Both the position numbers and the translations under genes were made by a program. Source: Gorsachius magnificus (taxonomy: Eukaryota > Chordata > Aves > Pelecaniformes > Ardeidae). Taken from it: a stretch of DNA of 64,000 nucleotides. Below the pieces are notes generated by a model. That model searched no databases and was not told the DNA's origin. It saw nothing but the letters and a program-made list of their open reading frames with translations. Positions within the stretch are counted from its first letter, which is position 1; each line of letters opens with the position of its first letter. Location of the stretch: contig CM067084.1 in NCBI GenBank assembly GCA_034008185.1, forward strand, positions 58,170,599 through 58,234,598. Reading direction: 5' to 3'. Below are positions 52,401 through 61,600 of the stretch, piece by piece.

Positions 52401-53029
52401 GGGAAGTAATGGGTGCTAACATGTTCCTGAGAAAGGGCAGAAAAAGGGAGAAAAGCCACAAAACCAGAGAGTATCACAGATTCCAGAGGTACTTTGTTAA
52501 CAGTGAGGGCCGCTAAGCACTGGGCAACGCAACCAGGAAAAGAGGATGGAGTCTAAATTTCCCAGCAGTTTTGAATCAAGCCCACATCTTTTGAAAACAG
52601 CGTTTCAGTACAGAAAAACGTGGAGGTACCTGGAAGTTTTTAACACTGAGACAGCGAATGCAGCAACATATTCTTGACTTTAATAATTTAAGTCTATCAG
52701 CTGTCCCTACAAGCAAAAGAGGTTAGGAACAAAAAAAAAACCCCAAAAACCTCGGTATTGCTGGAAAGTGAAGTGAAGAGGCCAACTCAGCAGGTTTGTA
52801 GAGTGGAGAGGGGGCTGCCGAGCGCGGCCGGGGGGCCCGGGACTGCGCCCGCACCGCCTCCCTCCCCAAGCCCCTGCGCCACCGGGAGGCCCTGCCGCCC
52901 CGGCGCCCGCAGCCCCCGGGGGGAAGGGCGGGCCCCAGAGGCCCCGCCGCCCCTCACCTCATCCCAGAGCAGCCACTGCTCGGCCGCGCGGCGGAGCGCG
53001 GGTTCCCCGGCGGAGCTCCGCGCTGCCAT
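34351..53029 (-). CDS. PGM2: PGM2, phosphopentomutase/phosphoglucomutase 2 (14 exons, 609 aa)
   Basis: A complete gene: 14 coding exons join in phase with GT-AG introns to 1,830 coding bases, 609 residues plus stop (human protein 612). The product belongs to the alpha-D-phosphohexomutase family. PGM2 in mammals converts ribose-1- and deoxyribose-1-phosphate to the 5-phosphates and, less well, glucose-1- to glucose-6-phosphate in the cytosol. Visible motifs are TASHNPK with the phosphorylated catalytic serine at about residue 162, DPDADR (319-324) for the metal ion, FEEAIGYMCC (from 420) for the sugar, and [12 protein letters not shown] (555-566) for the phosphate. The start is chosen by match to the family N-terminus, A at -3 and G at +4, and position in a CpG island. 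Its neighbour TBC1D1 lies downstream in the same orientation, as in human. PGM2L1 is the paralogue to exclude; synteny and the close match favour PGM2. No frameshift or lost catalytic residue is seen. Confidence 0.97.
34454..35170 (-). other. PGM2: PGM2 intron 13
   Basis: 717 bases, AT-rich, donor GTATTG and acceptor TCAG. No repeat or gene recognised inside. Confidence 0.9.
35171..35304 (-). CDS. PGM2: PGM2 exon 13 (phosphate-binding loop)
   Basis: Encodes [20 protein letters not shown] and then [28 protein letters not shown] is the conserved loop that grips the substrate phosphate in domain 4. Ends with a split serine codon (AG|). Confidence 0.97.
35305..35953 (-). other. PGM2: PGM2 intron 12
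   Basis: 649 bases, donor GTAAGT, acceptor TTAG. It holds a purine/C-rich patch near 35.76-35.83 kb but no gene. Confidence 0.9.
35954..36143 (-). CDS. PGM2: PGM2 exon 12
   Basis: Completes a glutamate codon and encodes [20 protein letters not shown] through [16 protein letters not shown]. It starts the C-terminal substrate-phosphate domain. Acceptor cttcacag, donor GTAAGT. Confidence 0.96.
36144..38717 (-). other. PGM2: PGM2 intron 11
   Basis: 2,574 bases. The open frame continuing upstream of exon 12 to about 36,532 is intron read-through, not coding. A C run lies at 37175-37185. No transposable element recognised. Confidence 0.88.
38718..38847 (-). CDS. PGM2: PGM2 exon 11
   Basis: Completes the glycine of FEEAIG and encodes [20 protein letters not shown] and [22 protein letters not shown], closing the sugar-binding domain 3. 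Ends with a split glutamate codon (GA|A), donor GTGAGT. Confidence 0.96.
38848..39721 (-). other. PGM2: PGM2 intron 10
   Basis: 874 bases, donor GTAAGA, acceptor TTAG. It contains a T run near 39450 and nothing else recognised. Confidence 0.9.
39722..39815 (-). CDS. PGM2: PGM2 exon 10 (sugar-binding loop)
   Basis: Encodes [20 protein letters not shown] and [11 protein letters not shown] plus the first base of glycine. FEEAIG is the family loop that contacts the sugar hydroxyls. Separated from exon 9 by the shortest intron (118 bases, 39816-39933). Confidence 0.97.
39934..40114 (-). CDS. PGM2: PGM2 exon 9
   Basis: Completes a serine codon and encodes [40 protein letters not shown] and [20 protein letters not shown]. 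Acceptor with a long T tract, donor GTAAGC. Confidence 0.97.
40115..42622 (-). other. PGM2: PGM2 intron 8
   Basis: 2,508 bases, donor GTATGG. It contains a patch of repeated gatatat units at about 41917-41980. No transposable element recognised. Confidence 0.88.
42623..42720 (-). CDS. PGM2: PGM2 exon 8 (metal-binding loop)
   Basis: Encodes [20 protein letters not shown] and [18 protein letters not shown] carries the three aspartates that hold magnesium in all alpha-phosphohexomutases. Ends with AG of a split serine codon. Confidence 0.97.
42721..43447 (-). other. PGM2: PGM2 intron 7
   Basis: 727 bases, AT-rich, donor GTAAAT followed by a T-rich stretch (43406-43440). Nothing else recognised. 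Confidence 0.9.
43448..43637 (-). CDS. PGM2: PGM2 exon 7
   Basis: Completes an arginine codon and encodes [40 protein letters not shown] and [23 protein letters not shown], the well-conserved domain 2 entry with the TSVHGVGH motif. Confidence 0.97.
43638..44793 (-). other. PGM2: PGM2 intron 6
   Basis: 1,156 bases, donor GTAACT. A locally GC-richer block at 44.32-44.74 kb is unrecognised and has no coding signal. Confidence 0.88.
44794..44987 (-). CDS. PGM2: PGM2 exon 6
   Basis: Encodes [40 protein letters not shown] and on to [14 protein letters not shown], ending in a split arginine codon (AG|A). The VYWENGAQI stretch closes domain 1. Confidence 0.96.
44988..45520 (-). other. PGM2: PGM2 intron 5
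   Basis: 533 bases, donor GTACTC, acceptor TTAG. Nothing recognised inside. Confidence 0.9.
45521..45604 (-). CDS. PGM2: PGM2 exon 5 (catalytic serine)
   Basis: Encodes [20 protein letters not shown] then [15 protein letters not shown] is the active-site loop whose serine (about residue 162) carries the phosphate during catalysis. Phase 0 at both ends. Confidence 0.98.
45605..46808 (-). other. PGM2: PGM2 intron 4
   Basis: 1,204 bases, donor GTAGGT. It includes the C-run/A-run tract at 46524-46549. Confidence 0.9.
46524..46549. repeat. Poly-C followed by poly-A tract
   Basis: About 15 C directly joined to an A run on the plus strand, so G/T runs on the PGM2 sense strand. It is a likely slippage site and its true length may be uncertain in the assembly. 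Confidence 0.75.
46809..46893 (-). CDS. PGM2: PGM2 exon 4
   Basis: Completes an arginine codon and encodes [20 protein letters not shown] and DITPTPFV, part of domain 1. Acceptor cttcgtgtttag, donor GTAGGT. Confidence 0.97.
46894..47236 (-). other. PGM2: PGM2 intron 3
   Basis: 343 bases, with the unusual donor GTACTTTTT. Nothing else recognised. Confidence 0.9.
47237..47343 (-). CDS. PGM2: PGM2 exon 3
   Basis: Encodes [20 protein letters not shown] and [15 protein letters not shown] plus AG of a split arginine. Contains the family GFDAR motif. Human has a proline where this has the second histidine (ARAHHSS). Confidence 0.96.
47344..48211 (-). other. PGM2: PGM2 intron 2
   Basis: 868 bases, donor GTACTG. 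It holds G and T runs near 47.93 kb and nothing else recognised. Confidence 0.9.
48212..48379 (-). CDS. PGM2: PGM2 exon 2
   Basis: Encodes [40 protein letters not shown] and [16 protein letters not shown]. The FGTAGLRA segment is the N-terminal substrate loop of the family. Phase 0 at both ends. Confidence 0.97.
49800..49920 (+). mobile_element. CR1 LINE 3'-end fragment in PGM2 intron 1
   Basis: Shows gaacctgctttagcaggagg, ttggactagatgatctcccg, cccttccaaccc and the terminal attctgtgattctgtgg. It is the last ~120 bases of a CR1 copy, antisense to PGM2. Confidence 0.92.
50014..50035. repeat. Short inverted repeat (tatagaat/attctata)
   Basis: Exact 8-base arms around a 6-base spacer, followed by further tatagaata copies within 50 bases. 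It is probably local AT-rich slippage. Confidence 0.5.
50683..50699. repeat. Poly-T tract
   Basis: An uninterrupted T run of about 17 on the plus strand, in PGM2 intron 1. No retrotransposon body adjoins it. Confidence 0.75.
51781..51793. repeat. Poly-G tract
   Basis: About 12-13 consecutive G on the plus strand, just before tgggaaag, in PGM2 intron 1. Confidence 0.75.
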
Positions 53030-53350
53030 CCTCCTCCTCCTCTTGCTGCCGCTGCCGCCGCCGCCACCCTGCTCCGTCTCTCTTCCGCAGCGCGCCCGCT
53101 CCGCTCCGCCCCGCCGGCCGGGCCGGGCTGCCCCACCTCCGCCCCGCCCGCCTGCCCGGGGCCGGGGTCAGGGCCGGGCCAGGGCCAGCCCCGAGCGGCG
53201 GCTGAGCGCAGCCCCGAGGCCCCCGCACTGCGCGGGGCGGAGGAGCAGCGCCCGCCCGAGCCTCAGCGGCAGAAAGGCGGCCATCAGCAGCCCGGCTGGC
53301 TTGCGCTCAGCCCGGCGGCCGCCTCCTCTTCGGCGGGGCTGACAGAAGGA
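52780..53350 (-). promoter_or_regulatory. PGM2: CpG island, PGM2 promoter
   Basis: Dense CpG and GC boxes (ccgctccgccccgccgg near 53099) surround and precede the PGM2 start exon on the minus strand. No TATA box is evident, as is usual for housekeeping genes. The immediate leader is a GCC/GAG-rich repeat run. The long open frames across the island on both strands result from base composition. Confidence 0.88.
52958..53029 (-). CDS. PGM2: PGM2 exon 1 (start codon)
   Basis: Encodes [20 protein letters not shown] then LWDE in 24 codons, phase 0, donor GATGAG|GTGAGG. QWLLWDE aligns with QWLRWDK of human PGM2. The start lies in context gaggATGG with A at -3 and G at +4. The alanine/arginine-rich first 16 residues are poorly conserved, as in other species. 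Confidence 0.93.
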
Positions 53351-55374
53351 AAGGAACGCTGATCTCCGGGGCGTTAACTCCTCCTGGGCGCTGGGGTACG
53401 GCTGCTCGCGTTTCTTGTTAAAGTCAATGCAAGTGAGGGACGGTCTGTGAGGAACCCTGATCTACAAGCGACATACAGAGACATGAAGTCACCTACTTAA
53501 AGCATTACCTGCGTATGCGGTAATCCGTACTTACTTTTTACCTGCTGTAATGTGATAGCATGGAAGGGACAGAGGACCCAAGAAAAATTTTTATCCATGT
53601 CTGGTTTTGGACGTTTTGGACTGTGTATGGGATCCTTCCCATAATAAAAATAGGAACAAATTGCGTTCACCTGGAGGAAAAGAGGGCGACCGCCTGGAGA
53701 AATTCAGTTTCCAGCTCTCCTCCTCCTATTGTATCCCCTATGCTCCAGAACAAGTGGGAATTCTTGCACAAGCCAAGCGGCGTGCAGGGGGGAATATTTT
53801 GGTGACTTGACCTATAACTGGGGTTTTTCTCGTGCTTAGTCTCAAACTTCAGAACTTGGTATGGCTTCTGCTTCGCTTGTAATTGCCCACCAGTCAACCA
53901 CAGGAAGTTCTTTATGGAAGTCACAGTCACAGCGCTCTACCTGGGCTAATTCTGAGCGAGCACGCGGCAGCCCGGCCTCACGTCATAGCCCCTTCAGAGG
54001 CATTACCCAGATGAATCCTGGATGATTCTTATTCAGTGCTGTGAGAAGTTGGTCATCTCCATGCCCACTGCTGGGGGCTAAAAATCCTATTCCTAAGAAG
54101 AGCTTGTTCAGTATCGTGAATATGTTATTCATGTTGACGAATGCTTTTTGTTTATCTGTGAATAAATTTTGTCTATATTGCACCCTTTCAAGTTGCAGCT
54201 GCTTTTTTTTATCAGCTGAAATGGTCTTATTTCTATGTGCTATCATTTATACACTAAATCACATATTAATGGCATGTATGACCGATTAGAATGCTGAGTA
54301 CTAATTGGGTAAATTTTTGTAGAAATAATGACTTGTACAGATATTTGGAAACCTTTCAAAGTTCATTAGTATGTTACCAGAATGGATGTGAACAACAGAA
54401 ACGCTACACATCACTTGCAAAGATGTTAATGAATATCCTTCTGCACTGCTGATCCATAAAAATAACAGTTAAGTACCCTTTCGGAAAAACTCCAAGATGA
54501 TAGATCAGTGGAACCGAAGAGTAAGGAAAGCAAACAAAAATACGTTGTTTGGCTGCTTTTGGAATCATCTGTCTTCTCTAGTGCTTTGGTAATGGTCCTT
54601 TAGCAGCAGCTCCTCTGGCCTCTGCATCTCTCTAGCTGGACACAGACCTGCCCTCAGCTGCAAAATAAAAAAAAAAAATAATCGGTAACTGAATTTCACT
54701 CAGGAAAATCGAGTGTGTTCCTCTTGCCAGAATTACAGCCTAGTTAATGCTGCATTGACTGAGTAATTATTATAGCTTACAGCATAGTGTCTTCAAGAGA
54801 AGCCTGAGCTGATGAGCCATTGCTCTATCTAAACAGTTCCTATAACTTAGTCGGGTTTTGCCTGGAATTGCCTGAAGATGCCATGATAAACCCCTTCAGC
54901 CAGTTTGATTTCTTCCAACTTTTTGGGCAGAAGCATAGTCCAGAGAACACTGAACTCTCTTGCATAACAAGGTACCTGGCGTCAGCCTTCCCCAAAGTAC
55001 AAAGGGAAGCAGTGGTCTGATTGCTCTGGAGTTTCAAGAAGGCGCTCGCTGTTCAGGAGCTTTTCCCTGCACTTTGTCAACCTCTGTCTGAATCTGAGCT
55101 AGGCCAGGTGCTGTCTAACCACAGAGAGAGCTATGAACAGATTTCCCTGCTCAACTCTGCAGTCCAGGCCAAAGTAGGGGGAAAATCCCAGAGTATGGTA
55201 TTCACGCAGAGTAGGTATCACAGACTTACTGAGGCTGCTGAGCAACAGGAGGTTGCTGTGTAGGTGGCCTACAGGAGGAGGAGCAGACACCCTGGAGCCA
55301 GCAGGGTAACTTGCCAGTCTTGCCAAGTCCCGAACCTGAACTCCCATGAGGGATATAGCTTCCCGGGCACTTTA
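53351..55374. other. Intergenic DNA upstream of PGM2
   Basis: No gene recognised. Short open frames near 53.56-53.81 and 54.04-54.29 kb have no motif or family resemblance I can name. Confidence 0.55.
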
Positions 55375-55580
55375 GTATCATAGAATCATAGCATTGTTTA
55401 GGTTGGAAAAGACCTTTAAGATCATCAAGTCCAACCATTAACCTAACACTGCCATCCCACCACTAAACCATGTCCCTAAGCACCACGTCTACCCATCATT
55501 TAAATACCTCCAGGGATGGGGACTCAACCACTTCCCTGGGCAGCCTGTTCCAATGCTTGACAAGTGTTTTCCAACAGTGT
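55375..55580 (-). mobile_element. CR1 LINE 3'-end fragment
   Basis: The reverse-orientation CR1 tail runs from atcatagaatcatagcattg through gttggaaaagacctttaaga, tcatcaagtccaaccattaa, the accatgtccctaagcac block, and the start of the ORF2 C-terminus (minus-strand frame around LPREV). Similarity fades after about 55,580. It is the same subfamily type as the copy at 24.4 kb. Confidence 0.9.
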
Positions 55581-58284
55581 TTCAGTGGGAACAATCTGAG
55601 CAGCCCCTTTGTCCCATGTTTAAAGGAGGAGGCAAACAAGGAAGGGGCTGCCTTTGTGGAAATGTCACTGAATTTCTGCCATGCTTCTCAAAGGCAGGAG
55701 AAAAGTAACGCAAGGAAAAAACCCCAGCATTTGCATAAGTGAAGAACTATATAGCCACTTTGCAAAGCACTCTGACGAAGTACCTCCACTGACTCAACTG
55801 AAGGAGTGGTGGCAGACAGGAACAGGCCCGTGGAGCGTCTCCTCTTTCTCCCGAGTGCCTCAGGCTGACTATAAATCAAACAGATTTTCTTCAAGATGGA
55901 GGAAGATGGTCATCAGGACCCATCACATAGCATAGGCTCAGCTGCGTCACTGAAAACCTGTTTGGAAGTCCTTGTCTTAACACCTTCTGGGACTGCTCTG
56001 AACAGTGGCCAGAACCATGCAACTTACAAAGTGCCACAGTCCTAAAAACTTCATGATCTAATGGGACGAAAAGAGGCTGGAAAAGGAAGAACAGCCAACT
56101 GCTGCCTGCAGTTGCTCCTGTGATTAACACAATTTTCATGCAACCAATACATTGAAATAATTTCAAAATACCAGATAATCTAACAATTAGATCCTTCCTA
56201 GTGACTCTTGCAGAAAGTGAATTTCCAAGAGAGAATTAGAAAACCAACAGTATTTCATAAGAAGCCCTAAGATACTGGGTTGGAAAAGTTACATTTGTCT
56301 GACCACAGATCAAAAACCAGATAAAACTGAGTCATAAAAGATGGAGTCTTTTCCTTTCTTTTCTCCAGCTGTTAGCTAAACCAACTGAAGTTAGCAAAAT
56401 AAAAAAGAAAGCCCAACAACCAATAAAACAAGTAAATTTGCTGACTTTATACTTTCCAGGAACTTCAAATACTGCAGCTGATTTTTCTTGAATCTTCTTC
56501 AAAATATGTGGAAGCATTACTAAATTCGAACTAATGCTGGAATTTCAGAATGGGGTACTTTGTAGGGTACTTAAAGCATCCCTCTTCACTTACACTTACT
56601 GAAGCCAAAAGCTTCAAATGAATAACAAATGTTGCAACTTGGGCTCAGTATGGTTGCAGCTACGCGGGCTTTTCACACCACGTATGAAATAAATGGCACG
56701 TACTTGTTAACTGTGTTATTTATTTAGCTGTAACACCACAGCATTAAACTGTACATAGGAAGAAAAATGAGTAACATGATCACACTGGTGCTGTTCAATA
56801 TTTTCTAGCAAGTTTTGAATTTGATGTTACGTTGTTTTTATGAAGGACTTGGTCCAACTTTGAGAGAACCAACCTGTGTGTGTGGTCCTTAAATAATGTC
56901 TCATTTCTTCTCAAAGCATGGCAGTCTATGAACATGTCCGCTCTCTGAAATTAAAAAAAACAACCACCACCACCACAAAATGACTGTAGAGGTCCAAAAT
57001 CACTCATGACTCCGAGTCAGCCACAACACAGGACATCTCTAGATCATGTCATACTGTCCAAATTGTATTTCACGGAGCAACTGCTGTGTGGGGTACAGTG
57101 TTTCCTCTTTTAGCAAAGCAGTCTGTAGAGATGGTCTTATTTGTCAGTCAGAAGACTAGGAATCAGTCTGCAACCTTCTGGAGAATTTTTAAGCCCACAA
57201 GTCTTTTGCTGCTGCAGCAGATGTTACTATTATAGCTTGCTCTGTGAGAGCAATATAACTGCTCTGTAAGAGGAATATAACTACAACAAAAGAGAAATCC
57301 TGAAAGAAGTTTAAAGTTGTTTAGATTTCAACTCTGTTTAAGGTCACAAACCAGATCATTCCCCAGTCAAAACAGCGTGTGATTTCTGTAATTGTCAATA
57401 ACCATGGGACTTTGATACATGATATATTCGAAGTTATTTTTCTGGCTGATGAAAGAACTTTACCTAATATATCTGTTACATATTTTTTTGGTTGTCATTT
57501 GGCTGTAAGATGCAAGGAAGGCTATTTGTTGCACTTTGCAAGGCATTTCTTTGGCCCAGCTTTCACACTGAGGAGCACGCCATCACTGGAAGGAAAGACA
57601 AAGAAGAAAATATAGGGAAGAAGATATAAGGAAGAGAAACAAGCGTGGGACACTACCAGGTAGTTGTCTTGTCTTCTTCTGGTGGGTGCTTAACAAGCTG
57701 TGAGCAAGGCTTTGCACTTGCTGTCAGATGTGGCCAGCCAGCCATAGGAATAAGGGTATCACAAACATACAAGATGAGACAAACAGCTAATGGTTAGATA
57801 CAGACTTATTTTCTCCCTTTTTGTCAGTGCCTACACACGATTTGTCAGATCTGCTGTTTCAGTTAACACCTGAAATACAGATAACAATGGCAAGTTAGTG
57901 CCAGCAATGTCTTGTATTTCCAATGCATCATGTAAGTCTAGCACGCACTACTTGTTAGCACAAGTAATTAAATATTACTCGTGGTTCTTTGGGCAATAGG
58001 TGAGTTTGCCGTGTGACAGAATAAAAGGCACATCTATTAAGGAAGCTGGTGTAAGCTGATGAGATCTGCCAAAGAGCTAACAAAAATTTGAAGCTGTTTA
58101 AGTCATGGACTACCTGGCCATTCCCTAACTGTTACATTGGAAATTTCATAGGCATCATAAAAAGACATTTCCTAGGGAATCTTTCAGTATAGCATGCAAT
58201 AGCTGGTACATGCTGGAACAACGCAAGAGATTACCAGTTAACTGTTATCCATAAGGATTTTTTAAAAATCCAGTTATCTACAAC
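55581..58284. other. Intergenic DNA
   Basis: No gene recognised. It holds one 22-base tandem duplication at 57239-57282. Confidence 0.55.
57239..57282. repeat. Tandem duplication, 22 bases x 2
   Basis: Copies gctctgtgagagcaatataact and gctctgtaagaggaatataact are directly adjacent, with two mismatches. Confidence 0.8.
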
Positions 58285-58645
58285 TATAGGTTGTACAGGG
58301 GGATTTTATTGATGTGTATAAATACCTGAAGGGCAAGTGCAAAGGGGACAGAGCCAGGATCTTTTCAGTGGTGCCCAGTGATGGGACCAGAGCCAATGGG
58401 CACAAACTGAAACACAGGAGGTTGCCTCTGAACATGAGGAAACACTTTTTCACTGTGAGAGTGACTGAGCACTCGCACAGGTTGCCCAGGGAGGTTGTGG
58501 AGTCTCCATCCTTGGAGATATTCAGAAGCCCTCTGGACACAGTTTTGGGCAACTGGGTGTAGGTGGTCCTGCTTCAGCAGGGGGGTTGGACCAGATGACC
58601 TTCAGAGGGCCCTTCCAACCTCAGCCATTCCGTGATTCTGTGATA
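58285..58645 (+). mobile_element. CR1 LINE 3'-end fragment
   Basis: A plus-strand frame resembles the end of CR1 ORF2: [56 protein letters not shown], with a small break. It is followed by the 3' region cagcaggggggttggaccag, atgacc and cccttccaacctc, ending in the short repeats ccgtgattctgtgat. The element is 5'-truncated and not able to move. Confidence 0.92.
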
Positions 58646-61600
58646 GGTGAGATGTCGTACGTTCTGGCAAGGAGCCTAAATTTTTTGTTGCTGACTTCTG
58701 CATTGCTGTGATACAGCCGCACAGAAAAATTGTGAAACGCTACGCTAACAGAAAGCGAGTTTCACAATCAGTGCTATTTTCCTGCTATATATGCAGATAT
58801 TACGTTTAAACTCCTCTACACACTTCCCCCATTTTCAGTGTGCTTTTAGTGCGTAACTGTTCTCTGTTTGTTGCTAATTTGCACATATCAATGGATATTT
58901 GTGGTACCTACAGAAATAAAGAAGAGGACTAAGGATTATAGGATATTACTGATAACAAGTTAAAGTTAGCTGTAGGTTCCAAGAGCTTAAAGTGCAGAAA
59001 AGTCTTGGCTCTACTACTTTTTGCAGTCTGAAAATGTCAAGGTATTTTATTGGTTTTCACCTTCATCACTAGCCTGAAATACCAGTGGGGGGCAGAAAGG
59101 AAGAAAGCTTTGATTCTGTAGCACGGACTGACCGGGAAACTGTGGTGCACATTGCACATTTCAAGAAGCCCATATAGCACTCACAAGAGGATGTTGTCTT
59201 AAATAGAGAACTGTTCTTGTAACCTGATGAGAGGGGAGGGGGAAGCAGGGAAAGAGAAGGAAGGATATAGCAGAGATTCTATTCCTGACTTGAATTTTAG
59301 TATGTGTTCTCCACTTCTGTGGTCTACCAGCTAACCCGAGGATGTGTCAGGTTATTTTATGTTTCCTCTAGGAATTTTTTCTCCATTGTTTATTGTAAGC
59401 CTCTTGTTCACAACTGGAAGTCTTTTCTAATTTCCACCATTTGGCATAAACTCCTGACCTCTGGCAGGCTGGCAGATCTTGGATCCTGTGGCAGCTGAAC
59501 TGCTAAAATGTGCTTTTTCTGTCTTGTTCTATACAGCATCCAGTTTCCAGGTTCAAGGACAAATTAACTTACGTTTGTGCAACAGACAGGATAAAGTTAG
59601 AGCTAATGCCAGTTCTTTTCAAGTATATTTTGGATTGCTGCCCTTCTCTTAGATGTTGCTTCACTTTTGAAACCCAAAAATGCAAGTTTAAGTGAAAAAT
59701 AAAAGTAGTCTGGCTAATAAAGACATGATCTTGAACTCACCCCTTATGCAAGTGAATCAAATTATGCTGTGACAAAAATGAAGTTTTTAATGTTTTGGTT
59801 TCACAGAATTAAAGAGTAATAGGCACAGATTATTTTGGCCCAATTCCTTTATGAAAGAAGTGAGTGGGGTACACTATTTTTATATATGATGTTCTTAATT
59901 TCTGTTGTAACTATAATTAAACTTTCTTCCCTCGTTAGGTAAATTTCTGGATACCTAAGTAGACTTACTAAGCCTACAACTTTATTTGGACACCACAATG
60001 CTGTCTGTTACAGAAATAGAGTTGAGAGTAATTCTAACAGTTCTCTCGCCCTAAGTTATGGAAAGATTTCCTTAACCAGTATTAGTTATCCAGAGTAGGA
60101 GTAAAAAAATCTGAAGTGGTCACAGCATAAATATACTGGATAGATTATTTGCCTTAACAACAATAAGTTGTGAAAATTATAGACAAATTTCCCAAAAATG
60201 TTAAGCTTCTAAATCCAACTTTAGACTTCTAAGTTAGCTGTTTCTCAAAAGTGCTGAACCTGCAGCAGTTCCCATTGAATGCTCAGGCTTGTAAATGCAT
60301 GACTGAGAGGCACGATGGCAATATCAAAGGGGAAAGGCGGTTGCTTTAAAAAAACCGGCACAGTGTGCTTTTATAATATACAGCTACACTCCACAGTTTA
60401 CACCACCAAAGTTGAAATGCTTGTTTTACAGCCAGCAAAACTGAGCTCACATGCAAAAGATTTACCTGATGTCCCACTGATGGAGGAAAAAGTATCTAAA
60501 ATATGGAAAGTTGGTAGCTTCACATTTGTGCTAGAAAGCTGCTCTAAGAAGGTAACACTAAATGCCCTACCTTGCTTTTCCTAAATAAATAAAAAAATCT
60601 GAAATTAAGGAACTGATTTAAAAGAGGCAAACTCTTACTAATGCAGATTATTTTCTCTTGGTAGAGGAGATAAAGCACATCTTGCTGAAACCACACAAGC
60701 ACTAAATGAGAGGCTATTCTGAGAGATTTGTATAGCAGGACTTAAAATGACCTCAAACAACTTGGAGACTGAACTACAGTCTGCTTTTTGAACAGTTGCA
60801 TTTTTAAACATCAAAAAGTTTTAGTTAAAATGTAACTGAATAGTTAAAAAAATTAACTAAGTTATTCTAAAGCTTTTGTTATTTCAGTATTCACGTCATG
60901 ATTTGATAGAACAAGGGTGCCCCCTCTCGGTCATAGCAGAAATAATTACAGAGGGAATCTATTGCTGTAATAGTTGAGATAGAACTGCATTCCCAGTGTT
61001 CTGCCTTGTCAAAAATCCCCACGTTTCTGCCAGATAGCAATTGTTTGATAATTGAATCTTCCTGTAATTTGGGGGCAGGAATTTTCTCTGCTTGTCTTTA
61101 GAACTGTGCAATAGAAAACAAATGCCAGTGAATAAAAAATATCTGCACTGTTCCTCACACTGCTACTACATTCCTGTTCCCATGATGTTCCCTTATCAAG
61201 GAATGAAAAGAAATACTGAGAACAGAAGAGGAGCTCCTTGTATTTGGAAAACTACCATCTTTCCCATATCTCATTTTGCATAAACTTTAAGTTGAAGTTG
61301 TATTCAACTAAATTTTACTTTCTGAAGTCCTATTGTTAATATATAGAAACCTTAAGTAAATCATCATAGTAATGCACTTTAGTAAAGACTCTGAAACTTC
61401 ACTGTGGGCCTAGGGGGTCTGTTTTGCTTTCTAACCTTCCATGACCAAATTCTTGAAAGGAATTAATGTCGCCACCCCTGAGAACAATTTGCTTCTGTAA
61501 CCATTCCTGTATTAATAACTTTTTTCTGGGGCCATATGCTTGCTTGGTAAATGCAAATATCTCACTATTTGGCTCGATGCCTTCACTGCTTTAGAAATCA

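Larger units (their letters stand above)
48380..52957 (-). other. PGM2: PGM2 intron 1
   Basis: The largest intron at 4,578 bases, donor GTGAGG. It contains a CR1 3' end (49800-49920), an A run at about 49491, an inverted repeat at 50014-50035, a T run at 50683-50699 and a G run at 51781-51793. No other gene is supported. Confidence 0.9.

Noticed and set aside
52758..53342. 194-codon plus-strand frame across the PGM2 promoter
   Set aside because: It is antisense to the real PGM2 start exon and is a composition effect of the CpG island.
53983..54246. 87-codon minus-strand frame upstream of PGM2
   Set aside because: No domain or motif recognised, and length within chance for AT-rich DNA.
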